From: Flavobacterium oncorhynchi
GTDB taxonomy: Bacteria; Bacteroidota; Bacteroidia; Flavobacteriales; Flavobacteriaceae
Direction of reading: 5' to 3'
Length of the DNA: 64,000 nucleotides
Assembly: GCF_002217355.1 (NCBI RefSeq)
Contig: NZ_MUHA01000010.1
Span: 1 to 64,000 of the forward strand
Position numbers and translations under genes: made by a program. This document shows, piece by piece, positions 47,200 through 56,323 of the stretch. The stretch's first letter is position 1; every line of letters begins with the position of its first letter. Below the pieces are notes generated by a model. That model did no database searches. It was given only the letters and a program-made list of their open reading frames with translations, and was not told the origin of the DNA.

Positions 47200-47901
47200 T
47201 TTGGTATATATTTGAATTAGTATGCGACAAACATCTTAATTATTTCTTAAAATAACAAGAGCCTTTTTAACAGAACACCAACATTACTTTAATAGCGCAT
47301 TAACAGTAAAACGCAGTAAATCAACATTTTTTAGCTAAAACCCTATTATATATAACAATACAGCTTTATCTACAATATATTCAATCTTGCAATTTTAACA
47401 TAATATTAACATTCCAAACTGTAACAAAACCCTTAAAACGGAGTGCATTTTGTTTAAAATGTAACAATTATCCTAACAAAAAAAATAGCAAAAAGGCACA
47501 TTTCCACACTTAACTAGTTATTTAAGTTCATTATTTACAATTGATAGCCCAAAAATCGCCCCACTTTCGATTCAAAAATTTTTAATTTTTTTTTAACATA
47601 AATAGATGTAACTGAGAAAAAAATACAATTTTAGATGATCCGTTTACGACTTAGAAGACATCTTAACTAAAATAAAAGCAATCTTCAATTTTAACAGTAT
47701 TAAAAAACACACATCAAAGGCAAATTAACATCTTGGTACGAAATACAATTTGTGTTTTGAATTATTCTATCGAACTACACCTTATCCATTTAAATAAAAT
47801 TCAAAAACAAACAAACATACGTTTTACCAATATTGATCAATTTGCCTTTTTAATAAATTTTGAAAAAAAAATACAATATTTGCACTTCAAAAAAGAACCA
47901 G
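47200..47901. other. Long AT-rich divergent region between susC and rnhB
   Basis: About 700 bases without a credible gene; a 60-codon open frame inside it has no protein-like features. Only a weak -7-like AATATTTG (47875-47882) for rnhB is seen. No clear promoter or operator for susC was found, although its control region must lie here. Very AT-rich, with long T and A tracts near 47580-47600. Confidence 0.5.
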
Positions 47902-48561
47902 ATGCTGCAGCTTAATTATTCAGGATTTACATTAGAGACAGGAACAGATGAAGCAGGACGTGGTTGTCTAGCAGGACCTGTTACGGCGGCGGCTATAATT
48001 CTTCCAAAAGATTTTGAGAATACAATTCTAAATGACAGTAAACAATTGTCTGAAAAAACGCGTGCACTATTAAAACCAATTATCGAAGATCAATCGCTTT
48101 GTTTTTCAGTAACACATTTATTTCCTGATGAGATTGATGAAATAAATATCTTAAATGCATCAATGAAGGGAATGCAGGAATGCATCTTAAAATTAAGTCA
48201 AGTTCCTGAATATATTATTGTAGACGGAAACCGTGCCTTGAATGCAAAACTAGGGCTAAAAAATACGGTTGGAAAACAGTTCTCTCCTGCTGAAATAGAA
48301 TTGTTAAAATCTATTCCAAACAAAAGTATTGTGAAAGGTGATGCCAAATTTCTAAGTATTGCAGCGGCATCAGTATTAGCAAAAACTTATCGAGATGAAT
48401 ATATGGATCAAATTCACGAAGAATTTCCAATGTATAACTGGAAAAAAAACAAAGGATACCCAACCAAAGAGCATCGAGAAGCAATTAAAAAATACGGAAC
48501 AACAAAATATCACCGAATGAGTTTCAGACTTTTACCTGATCAGTTAACACTAGAGTTTTAA
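47902..48561 (+). CDS. rnhB: Ribonuclease HII
   Basis: A 219-residue RNase HII that nicks RNA:DNA hybrids and removes single ribonucleotides from DNA. The catalytic DEDD set is indicated by [13 protein letters not shown] (Asp, Glu), IIVDGNRAL (Asp), and the later aspartate in [26 protein letters not shown] is the RNase HII signature. I start at the ATG at 47902 ([14 protein letters not shown]); the frame is open 14 codons upstream, but those are lysine-rich low-complexity residues in leader sequence. Confidence 0.94.
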   Translation: MLQLNYSGFTLETGTDEAGRGCLAGPVTAAAIILPKDFENTILNDSKQLSEKTRALLKPIIEDQSLCFSVTHLFPDEIDEINILNASMKGMQECILKLSQVPEYIIVDGNRALNAKLGLKNTVGKQFSPAEIELLKSIPNKSIVKGDAKFLSIAAASVLAKTYRDEYMDQIHEEFPMYNWKKNKGYPTKEHREAIKKYGTTKYHRMSFRLLPDQLTLEF

Positions 48562-48607
48562 ATCATAAAGCAAAAATTGGCGTCATTTGATTTTACAATA
48601 AAAACTA

Positions 48608-49348
48608 TCAATTCAAACTATTTATTTTTTTGAATGCAAAATGCGGAGCAACTCTAAAAAGCAGGTATAATAATTTTACCTTCGAAATTCTTATTTCTAA
48701 TTTGTTTTTAGCAAGTCCTTTAAGCATTTCTGCAACAGCCTTTTCTGAGGATATAGCAATTTTAGGAGGATTGCCATTGTGCCACGGTGTATTTACTACT
48801 GGAAATAACACCTCAACAATCTGTATTGATTCATTTTTAAGCTGGTACCTCAAGACTTGGGTAAAGGAGTGTAAGGCTGATTTTACAGCATTATAAAAAG
48901 TATAAGCACCTCTTGGCACATATACCAAACCAGTTGTAATATTTATAACTTTCGAATTTTTATTCTTGATTAAAACAGGATACAACAATTTTATTAAACG
49001 AACTGGAGCTTCGAAATTGGTTGAAACTTCATCATCCATTTTTTGCAAAATCAAATCATCTTCTATAAAAGCTGTTCTATGAACAATCGCAGCATTATTG
49101 ATCAAAATGTTCATTTGAGGGTAAGAAATCTCAACCCATTTTGCAAATACTTCACATTCATGCTCATTTGTAATATTACAAGGATAAATAATTAAATCCG
49201 GCAGTATTTTTTGTGCTTCTTTAAGTTTCTCAACAGAACGTGAACAAGTAATTACTGTATTACCTTGTTTTAAAAACTGCTTACACATTTCAAATCCTAT
49301 ACCTGAACTTCCTCCAGTAATAACGATAGTACTATTCGTGATTTTCAT
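48608..49348 (-). CDS. Short-chain dehydrogenase/reductase (DltE-like)
   Basis: A 246-residue classical SDR. The NAD(P) loop is TGGSSGIGFEM (residues 11-21), the structural motif is NNAAIVH (84-90), and the active site is Tyr152/Lys156 in FYNAVKSAL. The usual catalytic serine position reads Thr-Thr (INITTGLVYV, residues 138-139), a conservative change. Substrate unknown. It lies 632 bases downstream of the Crp/Fnr gene's start on the same strand, so that regulator may control it. A TAGTTTTG -7-like box lies at 49397-49390. Confidence 0.87.
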   Translation of the reverse strand: MKITNSTIVITGGSSGIGFEMCKQFLKQGNTVITCSRSVEKLKEAQKILPDLIIYPCNITNEHECEVFAKWVEISYPQMNILINNAAIVHRTAFIEDDLILQKMDDEVSTNFEAPVRLIKLLYPVLIKNKNSKVINITTGLVYVPRGAYTFYNAVKSALHSFTQVLRYQLKNESIQIVEVLFPVVNTPWHNGNPPKIAISSEKAVAEMLKGLAKNKLEIRISKVKLLYLLFRVAPHFAFKKINSLN

Positions 49349-49411
49349 AACTCAATCTTTAAATTAAGCATTAAAAATACCCATCGTCACAAAACTATGC
49401 ATTGATCTATG

Positions 49412-49981
49412 TTAAGTCTTAAATTTTCTTCTAATTCTACTAAGTGATTCGGGTTGAATACCTAAATATGAAGCTATAATTTGCTGCGAAACTCTATTTT
49501 CTAAATTTGGAAATTCTGCAACAAAAATTTCATATCGTTTTTCTGCATCTAAAAGCAGTAATTCCCGCTCTCGTTTCTCTTTAACACAAAAAGCTTTTTC
49601 TAATATTTGAAGCAAAAAAACACTCCAAAAAGAGTTTTTCTCCTTCATTTCCAGCCATCTCAAATAATCAATTTCCAAAATTTCTGCTTCTTCCAAAACT
49701 TCAACAGAAAAATAAGAAGTACTATTATGAATCATTGCTGAATAGGAACTTATAAAATTGTTTTCGGTAATGATGCTTTTTGTAAACTCGTTACCATTTT
49801 CGTTACTATAAACGTATCGAAACAATCCTTTAAAAACAAAAGCCATCTTACGAGGAATTTGACCTGCCGCAATAAAATAATCTCCCTTGTCCATTATTTT
49901 ATGCTCACATATATTCGATAATTCTTCCAACTCTTTTTCAGGAAGTCTTAAACTATTTAAAATTGTTTTTTTATCGATCAT
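49412..49981 (-). CDS. Crp/Fnr-family transcriptional regulator
   Basis: About 189 residues. The cyclic-nucleotide-binding beta-roll covers residues about 20-115 (DKGDYFIAAGQIPRKMAFVFKGLFRYVYSNENGNEFTKSII), and a C-terminal helix-turn-helix reads VSQQIIASYLGIQPESLSRIRRKF. There is no Fnr-type cysteine cluster. The family is common in Bacteroidota, where the ligand is mostly unknown. I take the ATG at 49981 (or 49987); the frame is open to 50032, but that segment crosses a perfect 12-bp palindrome and looks non-coding. The short-chain dehydrogenase downstream is a plausible target. Confidence 0.85.
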   Translation of the reverse strand: MIDKKTILNSLRLPEKELEELSNICEHKIMDKGDYFIAAGQIPRKMAFVFKGLFRYVYSNENGNEFTKSIITENNFISSYSAMIHNSTSYFSVEVLEEAEILEIDYLRWLEMKEKNSFWSVFLLQILEKAFCVKEKRERELLLLDAEKRYEIFVAEFPNLENRVSQQIIASYLGIQPESLSRIRRKFKT

Positions 49982-50007
49982 ATCCATATCTAAAACAGAA
50001 AAACCCG

Positions 50008-50042
50008 TTGAATATAATTTGCATAAAAGCAATTATATTCAA
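50008..50042. promoter_or_regulatory. Perfect 12-bp palindrome upstream of the Crp/Fnr gene
   Basis: TTGAATATAATT (50008-50019) and AATTATATTCAA (50031-50042) are exact inverted copies with 11 bases between. It lies 27 bases before the regulator start and 38 bases after the lipB stop. It could be an operator for autoregulation or a weak lipB terminator (TTTTT follows at 50001-49997 on the minus strand region after CGGG). Confidence 0.55.
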
Positions 50043-50079
50043 TAGGTATAAACTAAATATTCAAAAACTAAAACTAGTT

Positions 50080-50793
50080 TTAGCTCGATTTTCCTGTAAT
50101 AAATTCAGCTTCAAATAAATGAGCTAAATGTTTATTTATTTTAGACTTCACTTCTTCCTCATCAACTCGTTCAACACCAAGTTCAACGTTTAAAGAGGTA
50201 ACGCCTTTACCACGAATACCGCATGGAATTATATTATCAAAATACCCTAAATCTACATTTACATTTAGTGCAAATCCGTGCATGGTAACCCAGCGAGAAG
50301 CACGAACGCCCATCGCACATATTTTACGTGCAAATGGTGTACCAACACCAAGCCAAACTCCAGTTTCGCCTTCACTCCTGCCCGACTCTAATTCGTATTC
50401 TGCCAAAGTCATAATAATTGCTTCTTCTAAGAAACGCAAATATTTATGAATATCTGTAAAGAAGTTTTCTAAATCTAGAATTGGATAACCCACAACTTGT
50501 CCCGGTCCGTGGTAAGTAATATCTCCTCCACGGTTAATTTTGTAAAATGTTGCTCCTTTGGCTTCAAGCTGTTTTTCGTTTAATAACAAGTTTTCTAAAT
50601 CACCACTTTTGCCTAGAGTATAAACATGCGGATGCTCAACAAACAATAAATAATTGGGAGTTGGTAAATCGAGTTCTTCCCTTCTATTTTTGATTTTTAA
50701 ATCAACTATAGCTTTAAAAAGCTCTTCCTGATATTCCCACGTCGATTTATAATCTCTGTTTCCTAGATCTTGAAGTTGAATTTTTTTATTCAT
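50080..50793 (-). CDS. lipB: Octanoyltransferase LipB
   Basis: This 237-residue enzyme moves octanoyl groups from acyl carrier protein to lipoyl domains, the first step of lipoate synthesis. The signature RGGDITYHGPGQVVGYPI (residues about 88-105), catalytic Lys157 (ARKICAMGVR) and Cys191 (IIPCGIRGKGVTSL) are all present. It starts only 5 bases after the last of three paralogous lipoprotein genes and is the final gene of that run. lipA is not in the window. Confidence 0.95.
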   Translation of the reverse strand: MNKKIQLQDLGNRDYKSTWEYQEELFKAIVDLKIKNRREELDLPTPNYLLFVEHPHVYTLGKSGDLENLLLNEKQLEAKGATFYKINRGGDITYHGPGQVVGYPILDLENFFTDIHKYLRFLEEAIIMTLAEYELESGRSEGETGVWLGVGTPFARKICAMGVRASRWVTMHGFALNVNVDLGYFDNIIPCGIRGKGVTSLNVELGVERVDEEEVKSKINKHLAHLFEAEFITGKSS

Positions 50794-50798
50794 TTTAT

Positions 50799-51548
50799 TT
50801 ATTTTTCAAACTCTACTTCAAAGTTGAGTTTGTCAGGATTCTCCATATAATCCGTAAAAGGGTATTGAATTGTAATTGATTTTCGATCGTCACTGAATAA
50901 CGCATTCGGATTTGATACTTTTTTGATTTTTTTCGGGAAATGATAACTCACAACGTAAGTTGAAGATGCAAACATCATTTTTGACATTCCAGCAGAATCT
51001 TTAACCATTTCGGCAATTTTTTTCGGGTCAATTATTGCCTTTCTAGTAAACTTTTTAGCATCATATGTATAAGTCAATACACTATTATTGTTCCCAATAC
51101 CATTCCCTAACGGACTTGCTCCTGCTCCTCCTTCAAGTTTTTGAAGCACATTGGCAGTTTGCAAAATATCATGCAGTTCATTTACATTTTTAAAATCAGT
51201 CGATAAAGTCATTAAAAATTGCTTTTTCTCACTACTCATTTTGGTATGAACAGCAAAACTTTCCAGTTTCTTCAACTCTTTCTGAACCTCTGGAGACAAC
51301 TTAGCAATACTGTCTTTTTTCTCTTCAAACAATTGCTTGAAAGTAAAACTAGAATCAATATCTTTTTTGGCATCAGCTCCCATTTGATTTCCAATTTGAT
51401 CGCCTGCCATTTCCATCAAAGCAGAACCATCCATATCTACAGAAAATTTTCCAGTTCCGTTATCATTGATGTAAATACTTTCAGTAAAAGTACAACTTGT
51501 TAAAAAGGCTAATAAAAAAGAAAAACTTAATAATTTTAATAATTTCAT
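50799..51548 (-). CDS. Lipoprotein paralogue A of a three-gene cluster
   Basis: A 249-residue lipoprotein of unrecognised family. The signal peptide ends in the lipobox LTSC (cysteine near residue 19). The next residues, TFTESIYINDNGTGKFSVDMDGSALM, and the C-terminal block SYHFPKKIKKVSNPNALFSDDRKSITI are shared with the two genes upstream. The middle is helix-rich (KDSIAKLSPEVQKELKKLESF). It is probably anchored in the periplasm or outer membrane. The stop is 5 bases from lipB, so the two are likely translated from one mRNA. No catalytic motif is seen. Confidence 0.8.
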   Translation of the reverse strand: MKLLKLLSFSFLLAFLTSCTFTESIYINDNGTGKFSVDMDGSALMEMAGDQIGNQMGADAKKDIDSSFTFKQLFEEKKDSIAKLSPEVQKELKKLESFAVHTKMSSEKKQFLMTLSTDFKNVNELHDILQTANVLQKLEGGAGASPLGNGIGNNNSVLTYTYDAKKFTRKAIIDPKKIAEMVKDSAGMSKMMFASSTYVVSYHFPKKIKKVSNPNALFSDDRKSITIQYPFTDYMENPDKLNFEVEFEK

Positions 51549-51616
51549 CGTTGTGTAATTTTTTTATCAAATATACGAACTCTATTCAAAAGAATATTAC
51601 TTTGTAAACCTGCTTT

Positions 51617-52396
51617 CTAATCTTCGAATATTACCTTAAACCCAATATTCATATTGCTGTTATCCTGCATATTCTCTAAAGGAACATCATAAGCAAAGCT
51701 CTTTCTATCAGCAGCAATCAAAGCATTTTTTAAAGAAACCGTTTTTATCTTTTTAGGAAAATGATATTCCATAGAATATTTACATTCCTTCATCATATCA
51801 TTCATTTTCTTAGAAAAAGGATCATCCTCTTCTTTTCCTTTTTTCTTTTTAGGCTTCGAAACTGCTTTTTTATTATCCTCAGTACTCGAAATCACTTTTG
51901 TAAAACTCTTTCCATCATAAAGGAACGAAGTAGAGTTATTATCCTCCGATTTTGGTGCTGCACTTAAAGCTCCAAGTCGCTTTTTATCCGAAAGAGCTAA
52001 TTTTTCCATAGCCTGAGTTGGAGATGCCATTTTTTGAATACTATTTAAATTAGGAAAATCAAATATCATATTATACTCCATTTGCTTTTGCTCTTCGTTC
52101 ACCTTTAAACTTATTTTAAAATTCTCCAGTACCTTAAGCATTTCTTTCTCTGCTGCCGGCAGTTTTGCTATACTATCTTTAGCTTTATCAAATAATTCTT
52201 TAAAATTAAACGTAGTATCAATAACCTTTTTATCCTTTAAAGAATCTGAACTTTTCATTCCCATTTTATACATTCCCGCCATGTCAAATCCATACGAAAA
52301 AGACCCTGAGCCATCCTCATTTATAACCACTTTTTCTTTAATGGTGCAACTTGACATACATAATACTGCAAGGATATAAAACAGTCCTTTTTTCAT
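51617..52396 (-). CDS. Lipoprotein paralogue B of a three-gene cluster
   Basis: A 259-residue lipoprotein. The lipobox is MSSC (cysteine near residue 17), followed by TIKEKVVINEDGSGSFSYGFDMAGMYKMG. The C-terminus carries the family block EYHFPKKIKTVSLKNALIAADRKSFAYDVPL and ends IGFKVIFED. A lysine-rich insert (SKPKKKKGKEEDDPF) before it is not in the other copies. It shares KAKDSIAKLPAAEKEMLKVLENF with paralogue A, so A and B are the closer pair. It lies 68 bases upstream of A. Function unknown. Confidence 0.8.
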   Translation of the reverse strand: MKKGLFYILAVLCMSSCTIKEKVVINEDGSGSFSYGFDMAGMYKMGMKSSDSLKDKKVIDTTFNFKELFDKAKDSIAKLPAAEKEMLKVLENFKISLKVNEEQKQMEYNMIFDFPNLNSIQKMASPTQAMEKLALSDKKRLGALSAAPKSEDNNSTSFLYDGKSFTKVISSTEDNKKAVSKPKKKKGKEEDDPFSKKMNDMMKECKYSMEYHFPKKIKTVSLKNALIAADRKSFAYDVPLENMQDNSNMNIGFKVIFED

Positions 52397-52456
52397 GATT
52401 TTAATTTTTTGGTTAGTAAGCCGCGAAGATACCTTCTTTTGATAATAATTTAAGTT

Positions 52457-53173
52457 TTATTCTAAAATCACTTCCAAATTTGTCAATTCAGAATTTTTCA
52501 GGCAGTCTGAAAGCTGAAATTCTAAACTTAACGATTTTCTATCGGCACTAAGAACCGCTTTTTCGTTTGAAATCGATTTTATCTTTCTTGGAAAATAGTA
52601 ATTTAAGACATACGATTGTTTCAATTTATAGTTAGAAAATACATTTTTTTTGTCCTCTACTTCTTTCATTCTCTCATCGAATTTTTCTTGATCAGTGATT
52701 ACCAAATTTCTTCTAAATATAACACCATCAAAGCTATATTTTATTTTATAAAACGGCTTAACTATCGTATAATTTTCTTTTAAACAACTTGCTAAACTAA
52801 GGCTTTCATAAACATTAGGAACTTCTTCTATCTTTTTAAAATCGCATGAAACAATATTAAAATTCTCCATCTGAATTGGATCCATTTTCACATGCATTTT
52901 CACATTAGAATGTTCCTGAAATAATGCTTGATCTGATTTACTAAATCGAACAAAAGTTTCTTGATATTTAGTGATATAATCTTGAAAAACAAATATCGTA
53001 TCAATAAATTTCTCTGAAGAAGGACTATTTTTTCGTAACTGCATAACACTATTTTCATCCCGAAGACTGTAAACTTCAATATTTCCAGTTCCGTCTGGGT
53101 TTATTATTATCGTTTCAGTTATAGTGCAGCTTGTAAGCAGAATTAGTAATAAAAAGGCTGATATAAATTTCAT
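52457..53173 (-). CDS. Lipoprotein paralogue C of a three-gene cluster
   Basis: A 238-residue lipoprotein, first in the run and the most divergent copy. The lipobox LTSC (cysteine near residue 16) is followed by TITETIIINPDGTGNIEVY, and the C-terminal block reads NYYFPRKIKSISNEKAVLSADRKSLSLEF. The central part differs from A and B, with two extra cysteines (VSCDFKK, SLASCLKEN). A TACTTTTG -7-like box lies at 53246-53239 without a properly spaced TTG. It is divergent from lysS. Function unknown. Confidence 0.78.
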   Translation of the reverse strand: MKFISAFLLLILLTSCTITETIIINPDGTGNIEVYSLRDENSVMQLRKNSPSSEKFIDTIFVFQDYITKYQETFVRFSKSDQALFQEHSNVKMHVKMDPIQMENFNIVSCDFKKIEEVPNVYESLSLASCLKENYTIVKPFYKIKYSFDGVIFRRNLVITDQEKFDERMKEVEDKKNVFSNYKLKQSYVLNYYFPRKIKSISNEKAVLSADRKSLSLEFQLSDCLKNSELTNLEVILE

Positions 53174-53368
53174 TTTTTAGGAGATTCTGAGTTTTTATGA
53201 GTCGCTAAGATAACTAGATTCTGACTCAATTTCTTACAAAAGTATTTTATTTTAAAACAATATATAGTCCCCACACCAATCTATACGGGGCAAAAGGGGA
53301 TTGAAATACAATAAATTGCTGCTGCAAAAATTCTAAAATACGCATTCTAAAATCTACATTCTTTTCTT

Positions 53369-53376
53369 TATCTTTG
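53369..53376 (+). promoter_or_regulatory. -7 box of lysS
   Basis: TATCTTTG matches TAnnTTTG and lies 23 bases before the lysS ATG. No TTG occurs at the usual -33 spacing. Confidence 0.4.
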
Positions 53377-53398
53377 CACTCTTAAAAAAAGCACAAAA

Positions 53399-55099
53399 AT
53401 GGCATTATCAGAACAAGAAATCATCAGAAGAGAAAAACTTCAAAACTTACGCAGCTTAGGAATCAATCCTTATCCAGCTAATCTTTTTCCTGTAAATCAT
53501 ACTTCGAAGCAAATAAAGGAGTCGTTTGAAGAAGGCAAGAAGGTTATCGTTGCGGGTCGTTTGATGAGTGTTCGTGATCAAGGTAAAGCTTGTTTTGCTG
53601 AATTACAGGATAGCGAAGGACGTATTCAATTATACGTGAATCGTGATGTTTTGTGTGAAGGCGACGATAAAACTTTATACAACCAAGTATTTAAAAAATT
53701 AACTGATTTAGGTGACTTTATTGGTATCGAAGGTGAATTGTTTACTACACAAGTTGGTGCAAAATGTATTCGTGTAAGCGGTTTTACTTTCTTGAGTAAA
53801 ACATTACGTCCGCTTCCGTTACCAAAAGTTGACGAAGAAGGAAACGTTCACGATGCATTTAATGATGCTGAATTACGTTATAGAATGCGTTATGTGGATT
53901 TAACTGTAAATCCACAAGTAAAAGAAACTTTCATCAAACGTACAAAGTTATTTACAGCAATGCGTGGTTATTTTAACGATGCAGGATATCTTGAAGTTGA
54001 TACCCCAGTTTTACAGTCAATTCCAGGTGGTGCTTCCGCGAGACCTTTTATCACACACCATAATTCGCTTGATATTCCGCTTTATATGCGTATTGCGAAT
54101 GAATTATACTTAAAAAGATTAATTGTTGGTGGATTCGAAGGTGTTTATGAGTTTTCTAGAAACTTCCGTAACGAAGGTATGGACAGAACGCATAATCCTG
54201 AATTTACCGCAATGGAAATATATGTAGCTTACAAAGACTACAACTGGATGATGGAATTTGCTGAAGGCTTATTAGAGCATTGTGCAATTGCTGTAAACGG
54301 AACTAGCGAAGTTACTTTTGGTGAACACCAAATTAACTTTAAAGCGCCTTACGCTCGGGTAACAATGACGGATTCTATCAAACATTTTACTGGTTTTGAC
54401 ATTTCCGGTAAATCAGAAGAAGAATTGTTTGAAGCTGCAAGAGGAATGGGAATCGAAGTGGACAAAACAATGGGTAAAGGAAAATTGATTGATGAGATTT
54501 TTGGAGCGAAATGCGAAGGAAACTATATTCAGCCAACTTTCATTACTGATTATCCAAAAGAAATGTCTCCGCTTTGTAAAGAGCATAGAGATAATCCGGA
54601 CTTGACGGAACGTTTTGAATTAATGGTTTGTGGTAAAGAAATTGCAAATGCATATTCTGAATTAAATGACCCAATTGATCAAAGAGAACGTTTTGAAGAT
54701 CAAATGCGTTTGGCTGCAAAAGGTGATGATGAAGCTAACGGAATTATCGACGAAGATTTCTTAAGAGCACTAGAATACGGAATGCCTCCAACTTCTGGAA
54801 TGGGAATTGGAATGGATCGTTTGATTATGTATTTAACAAACAATGCTTCTATTCAAGAAGTTTTATTGTTCCCGCAAATGCGTCCGGAGAAAAAACAATT
54901 AATTGAATTAACTGATGAAGAGAAAGCAATTATTCACTTCCTTAAAGAGAACGAAAACAAAATGGATCTTGCACAGCTAAAAGTTACAGCTAATTTAAGC
55001 GGTAAAAAATGGGATGCAGCTATGAAAAATTTATCAAAACATGGTTTGACTAAAGTTGCCGTTGAAGGTGAATTTAAATTTGTGGAACTAGTTGGATAA
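53399..55099 (+). CDS. lysS: Lysyl-tRNA synthetase (class II)
   Basis: A 566-residue class IIb aminoacyl-tRNA synthetase. The N-terminal OB-fold anticodon-binding domain (about 50-160, VIVAGRLMSVRDQGKACFAELQD) precedes the catalytic core with motif 2 FRNEGMDRTHNPEFTAMEIY and motif 3 GMGIGMDRLIMYL. After the core there is a C-terminal extension of about 60 residues (EEKAIIHFLKENENKMDLAQLK onward) that E. coli LysS lacks. I believe it is common in Bacteroidota. Single gene with its own terminator. Confidence 0.97.
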   Translation: MALSEQEIIRREKLQNLRSLGINPYPANLFPVNHTSKQIKESFEEGKKVIVAGRLMSVRDQGKACFAELQDSEGRIQLYVNRDVLCEGDDKTLYNQVFKKLTDLGDFIGIEGELFTTQVGAKCIRVSGFTFLSKTLRPLPLPKVDEEGNVHDAFNDAELRYRMRYVDLTVNPQVKETFIKRTKLFTAMRGYFNDAGYLEVDTPVLQSIPGGASARPFITHHNSLDIPLYMRIANELYLKRLIVGGFEGVYEFSRNFRNEGMDRTHNPEFTAMEIYVAYKDYNWMMEFAEGLLEHCAIAVNGTSEVTFGEHQINFKAPYARVTMTDSIKHFTGFDISGKSEEELFEAARGMGIEVDKTMGKGKLIDEIFGAKCEGNYIQPTFITDYPKEMSPLCKEHRDNPDLTERFELMVCGKEIANAYSELNDPIDQRERFEDQMRLAAKGDDEANGIIDEDFLRALEYGMPPTSGMGIGMDRLIMYLTNNASIQEVLLFPQMRPEKKQLIELTDEEKAIIHFLKENENKMDLAQLKVTANLSGKKWDAAMKNLSKHGLTKVAVEGEFKFVELVG

Positions 55100-55125
55100 A
55101 TTCCAAGTTGGATTTTATAATATTC

Positions 55126-55158
55126 AAACCCGACAGGTTTTAAAAACCTGTCGGGTTT
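55126..55158 (+). terminator. Terminator of lysS
   Basis: Arms AAACCCGACAGGTTTT (55126-55141) and AAACCTGTCGGGTTT (55144-55158) with a tiny loop, then ATTTTTTT. It lies 27 bases past the stop. Confidence 0.88.
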
Positions 55159-55207
55159 ATTTTTTTAATTTGTCTAATTAATACATCCACTTATATAAAA
55201 CTTCAAA

Positions 55208-55687
55208 ATGCTAAATTGTATTATCTTCCTCCTATTTTTAGTACTTATTTATTTTGTTTATTCCTTCGAAAAAGATTCTCGAAAAAGGATGCCTTTGGAG
55301 AGAAGGCAAAAAATGTTTGAATTACTAAAAAATAAGTATAGCGGGCTAAAAGAAAATGATCTTAATTTCTTTGAATATAAAACAACCAATCATAATATAT
55401 TATTTGAATATAAACTTATTACATCAAGAAGAGTTTCAAACAGCTTGAAAGTGTATTTAGATATTTCTGCAATTGAAGAAGACATTAAACAATTATGTAG
55501 AATTCATTTTTATTGTACCAAAATAAACAATCGAGATTACGTTGAAATGCCCGTCGAAGCATACTTTGATTCATTATACAATTTATCAGAGACTTCACCT
55601 AAAATTGTTAATAGAATAATTTCAGAAACAGAAAGCTACATTTCTGAAAAAAGAAAAAAAAGAGATGAAAAAGCTACTAAATTTTAA
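55208..55687 (+). CDS. Small single-pass membrane protein, unknown function
   Basis: A 159-residue protein not recognised. One N-terminal membrane helix (CIIFLLFLVLIYFVYSF, residues 4-20) is followed by a basic segment and a soluble domain of mixed strands and helices, ending in a lysine/arginine-rich tail (SEKRKKRDEKATKF). The helix is immediately followed by positive residues, which favours a cytoplasmic C-terminus. Its stop overlaps the convergent lipoprotein gene's stop by four bases (55684-55687). Codon use looks like the neighbours. No function is assigned. Confidence 0.65.
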   Translation: MLNCIIFLLFLVLIYFVYSFEKDSRKRMPLERRQKMFELLKNKYSGLKENDLNFFEYKTTNHNILFEYKLITSRRVSNSLKVYLDISAIEEDIKQLCRIHFYCTKINNRDYVEMPVEAYFDSLYNLSETSPKIVNRIISETESYISEKRKKRDEKATKF

Positions 55688-56280
55688 AACGAATACTTCT
55701 CCATTTTTTTTCCTTGAACATCCAAAACCTTTGTACTTTCTTTAGGAACATTACCTTTCATAACTTCCTGAACAGATGGATTTGAAGGATATTTTCCGCC
55801 TTTCATTTTTAAAAGATGAAATTTTCCTCCGCTTTCAAATATAAGATCATAAAATTTTTCCGTTGATGAAGAGGTTACGTAAATTGGATAATCGGTTACA
55901 GTAAAACGATTGATTACACTTCCATCATTGTTTAAAATGTATCCTGAACAGCCTCCGCTTCCGCAGAAATAAGAGTTTGAGAAACCTACAAAATATTCGT
56001 TTTTCTTATCATTATTCAAATCAAATTCTTGATAATAAAAATAACGATCGTCTTTTGTCATAGCTGGAATATCTTTCTTCAACAAAACACCTAATTGTTT
56101 CCTAATCAATTCGACTGCTTTATCATCTCTTGGAGGCGCTTCGTTGAGATTTGCTGTTCCTCCCAATGTTTTAGACAAAGTGTCCTGCACAATAGTTTTT
56201 ACTATATTTTTTGATTCTGTTTTATTTTGACATGAATACAATGCCAAAATTGCAATTGCAATTACGATTTTACTTTTCAT
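55684..56280 (-). CDS. Lipoprotein of unknown function
   Basis: A 198-residue lipoprotein with lipobox LYSC (cysteine near residue 17). The C-terminal two thirds contain FYYQEFDLNNDKKNEYFVGF, an acidic D-x-N-x-D-like loop of the kind seen in FG-GAP/VCBS calcium-binding repeats, and a CGSGGCSGY motif with two cysteines that could form a disulfide. Similar proteins report or bind in the periplasm, but no family was identified. It ends four bases inside the convergent gene. Confidence 0.72.
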   Translation of the reverse strand: MKSKIVIAIAILALYSCQNKTESKNIVKTIVQDTLSKTLGGTANLNEAPPRDDKAVELIRKQLGVLLKKDIPAMTKDDRYFYYQEFDLNNDKKNEYFVGFSNSYFCGSGGCSGYILNNDGSVINRFTVTDYPIYVTSSSTEKFYDLIFESGGKFHLLKMKGGKYPSNPSVQEVMKGNVPKESTKVLDVQGKKMEKYSF

Positions 56281-56323
56281 AATTTGTTGTTTTTAATTTT
56301 ATACTTACCCTTTATAATCAATT

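Noticed and set aside
47733..47915. A 60-codon plus-strand frame upstream of rnhB
   Set aside because: It is AT-rich with no protein-like features, overlaps the rnhB leader, and has no family resemblance.
49982..50032. Longer N-terminus for the Crp/Fnr regulator
   Set aside because: The segment crosses a perfect 12-bp palindrome, and the conserved domain starts well after 49981.
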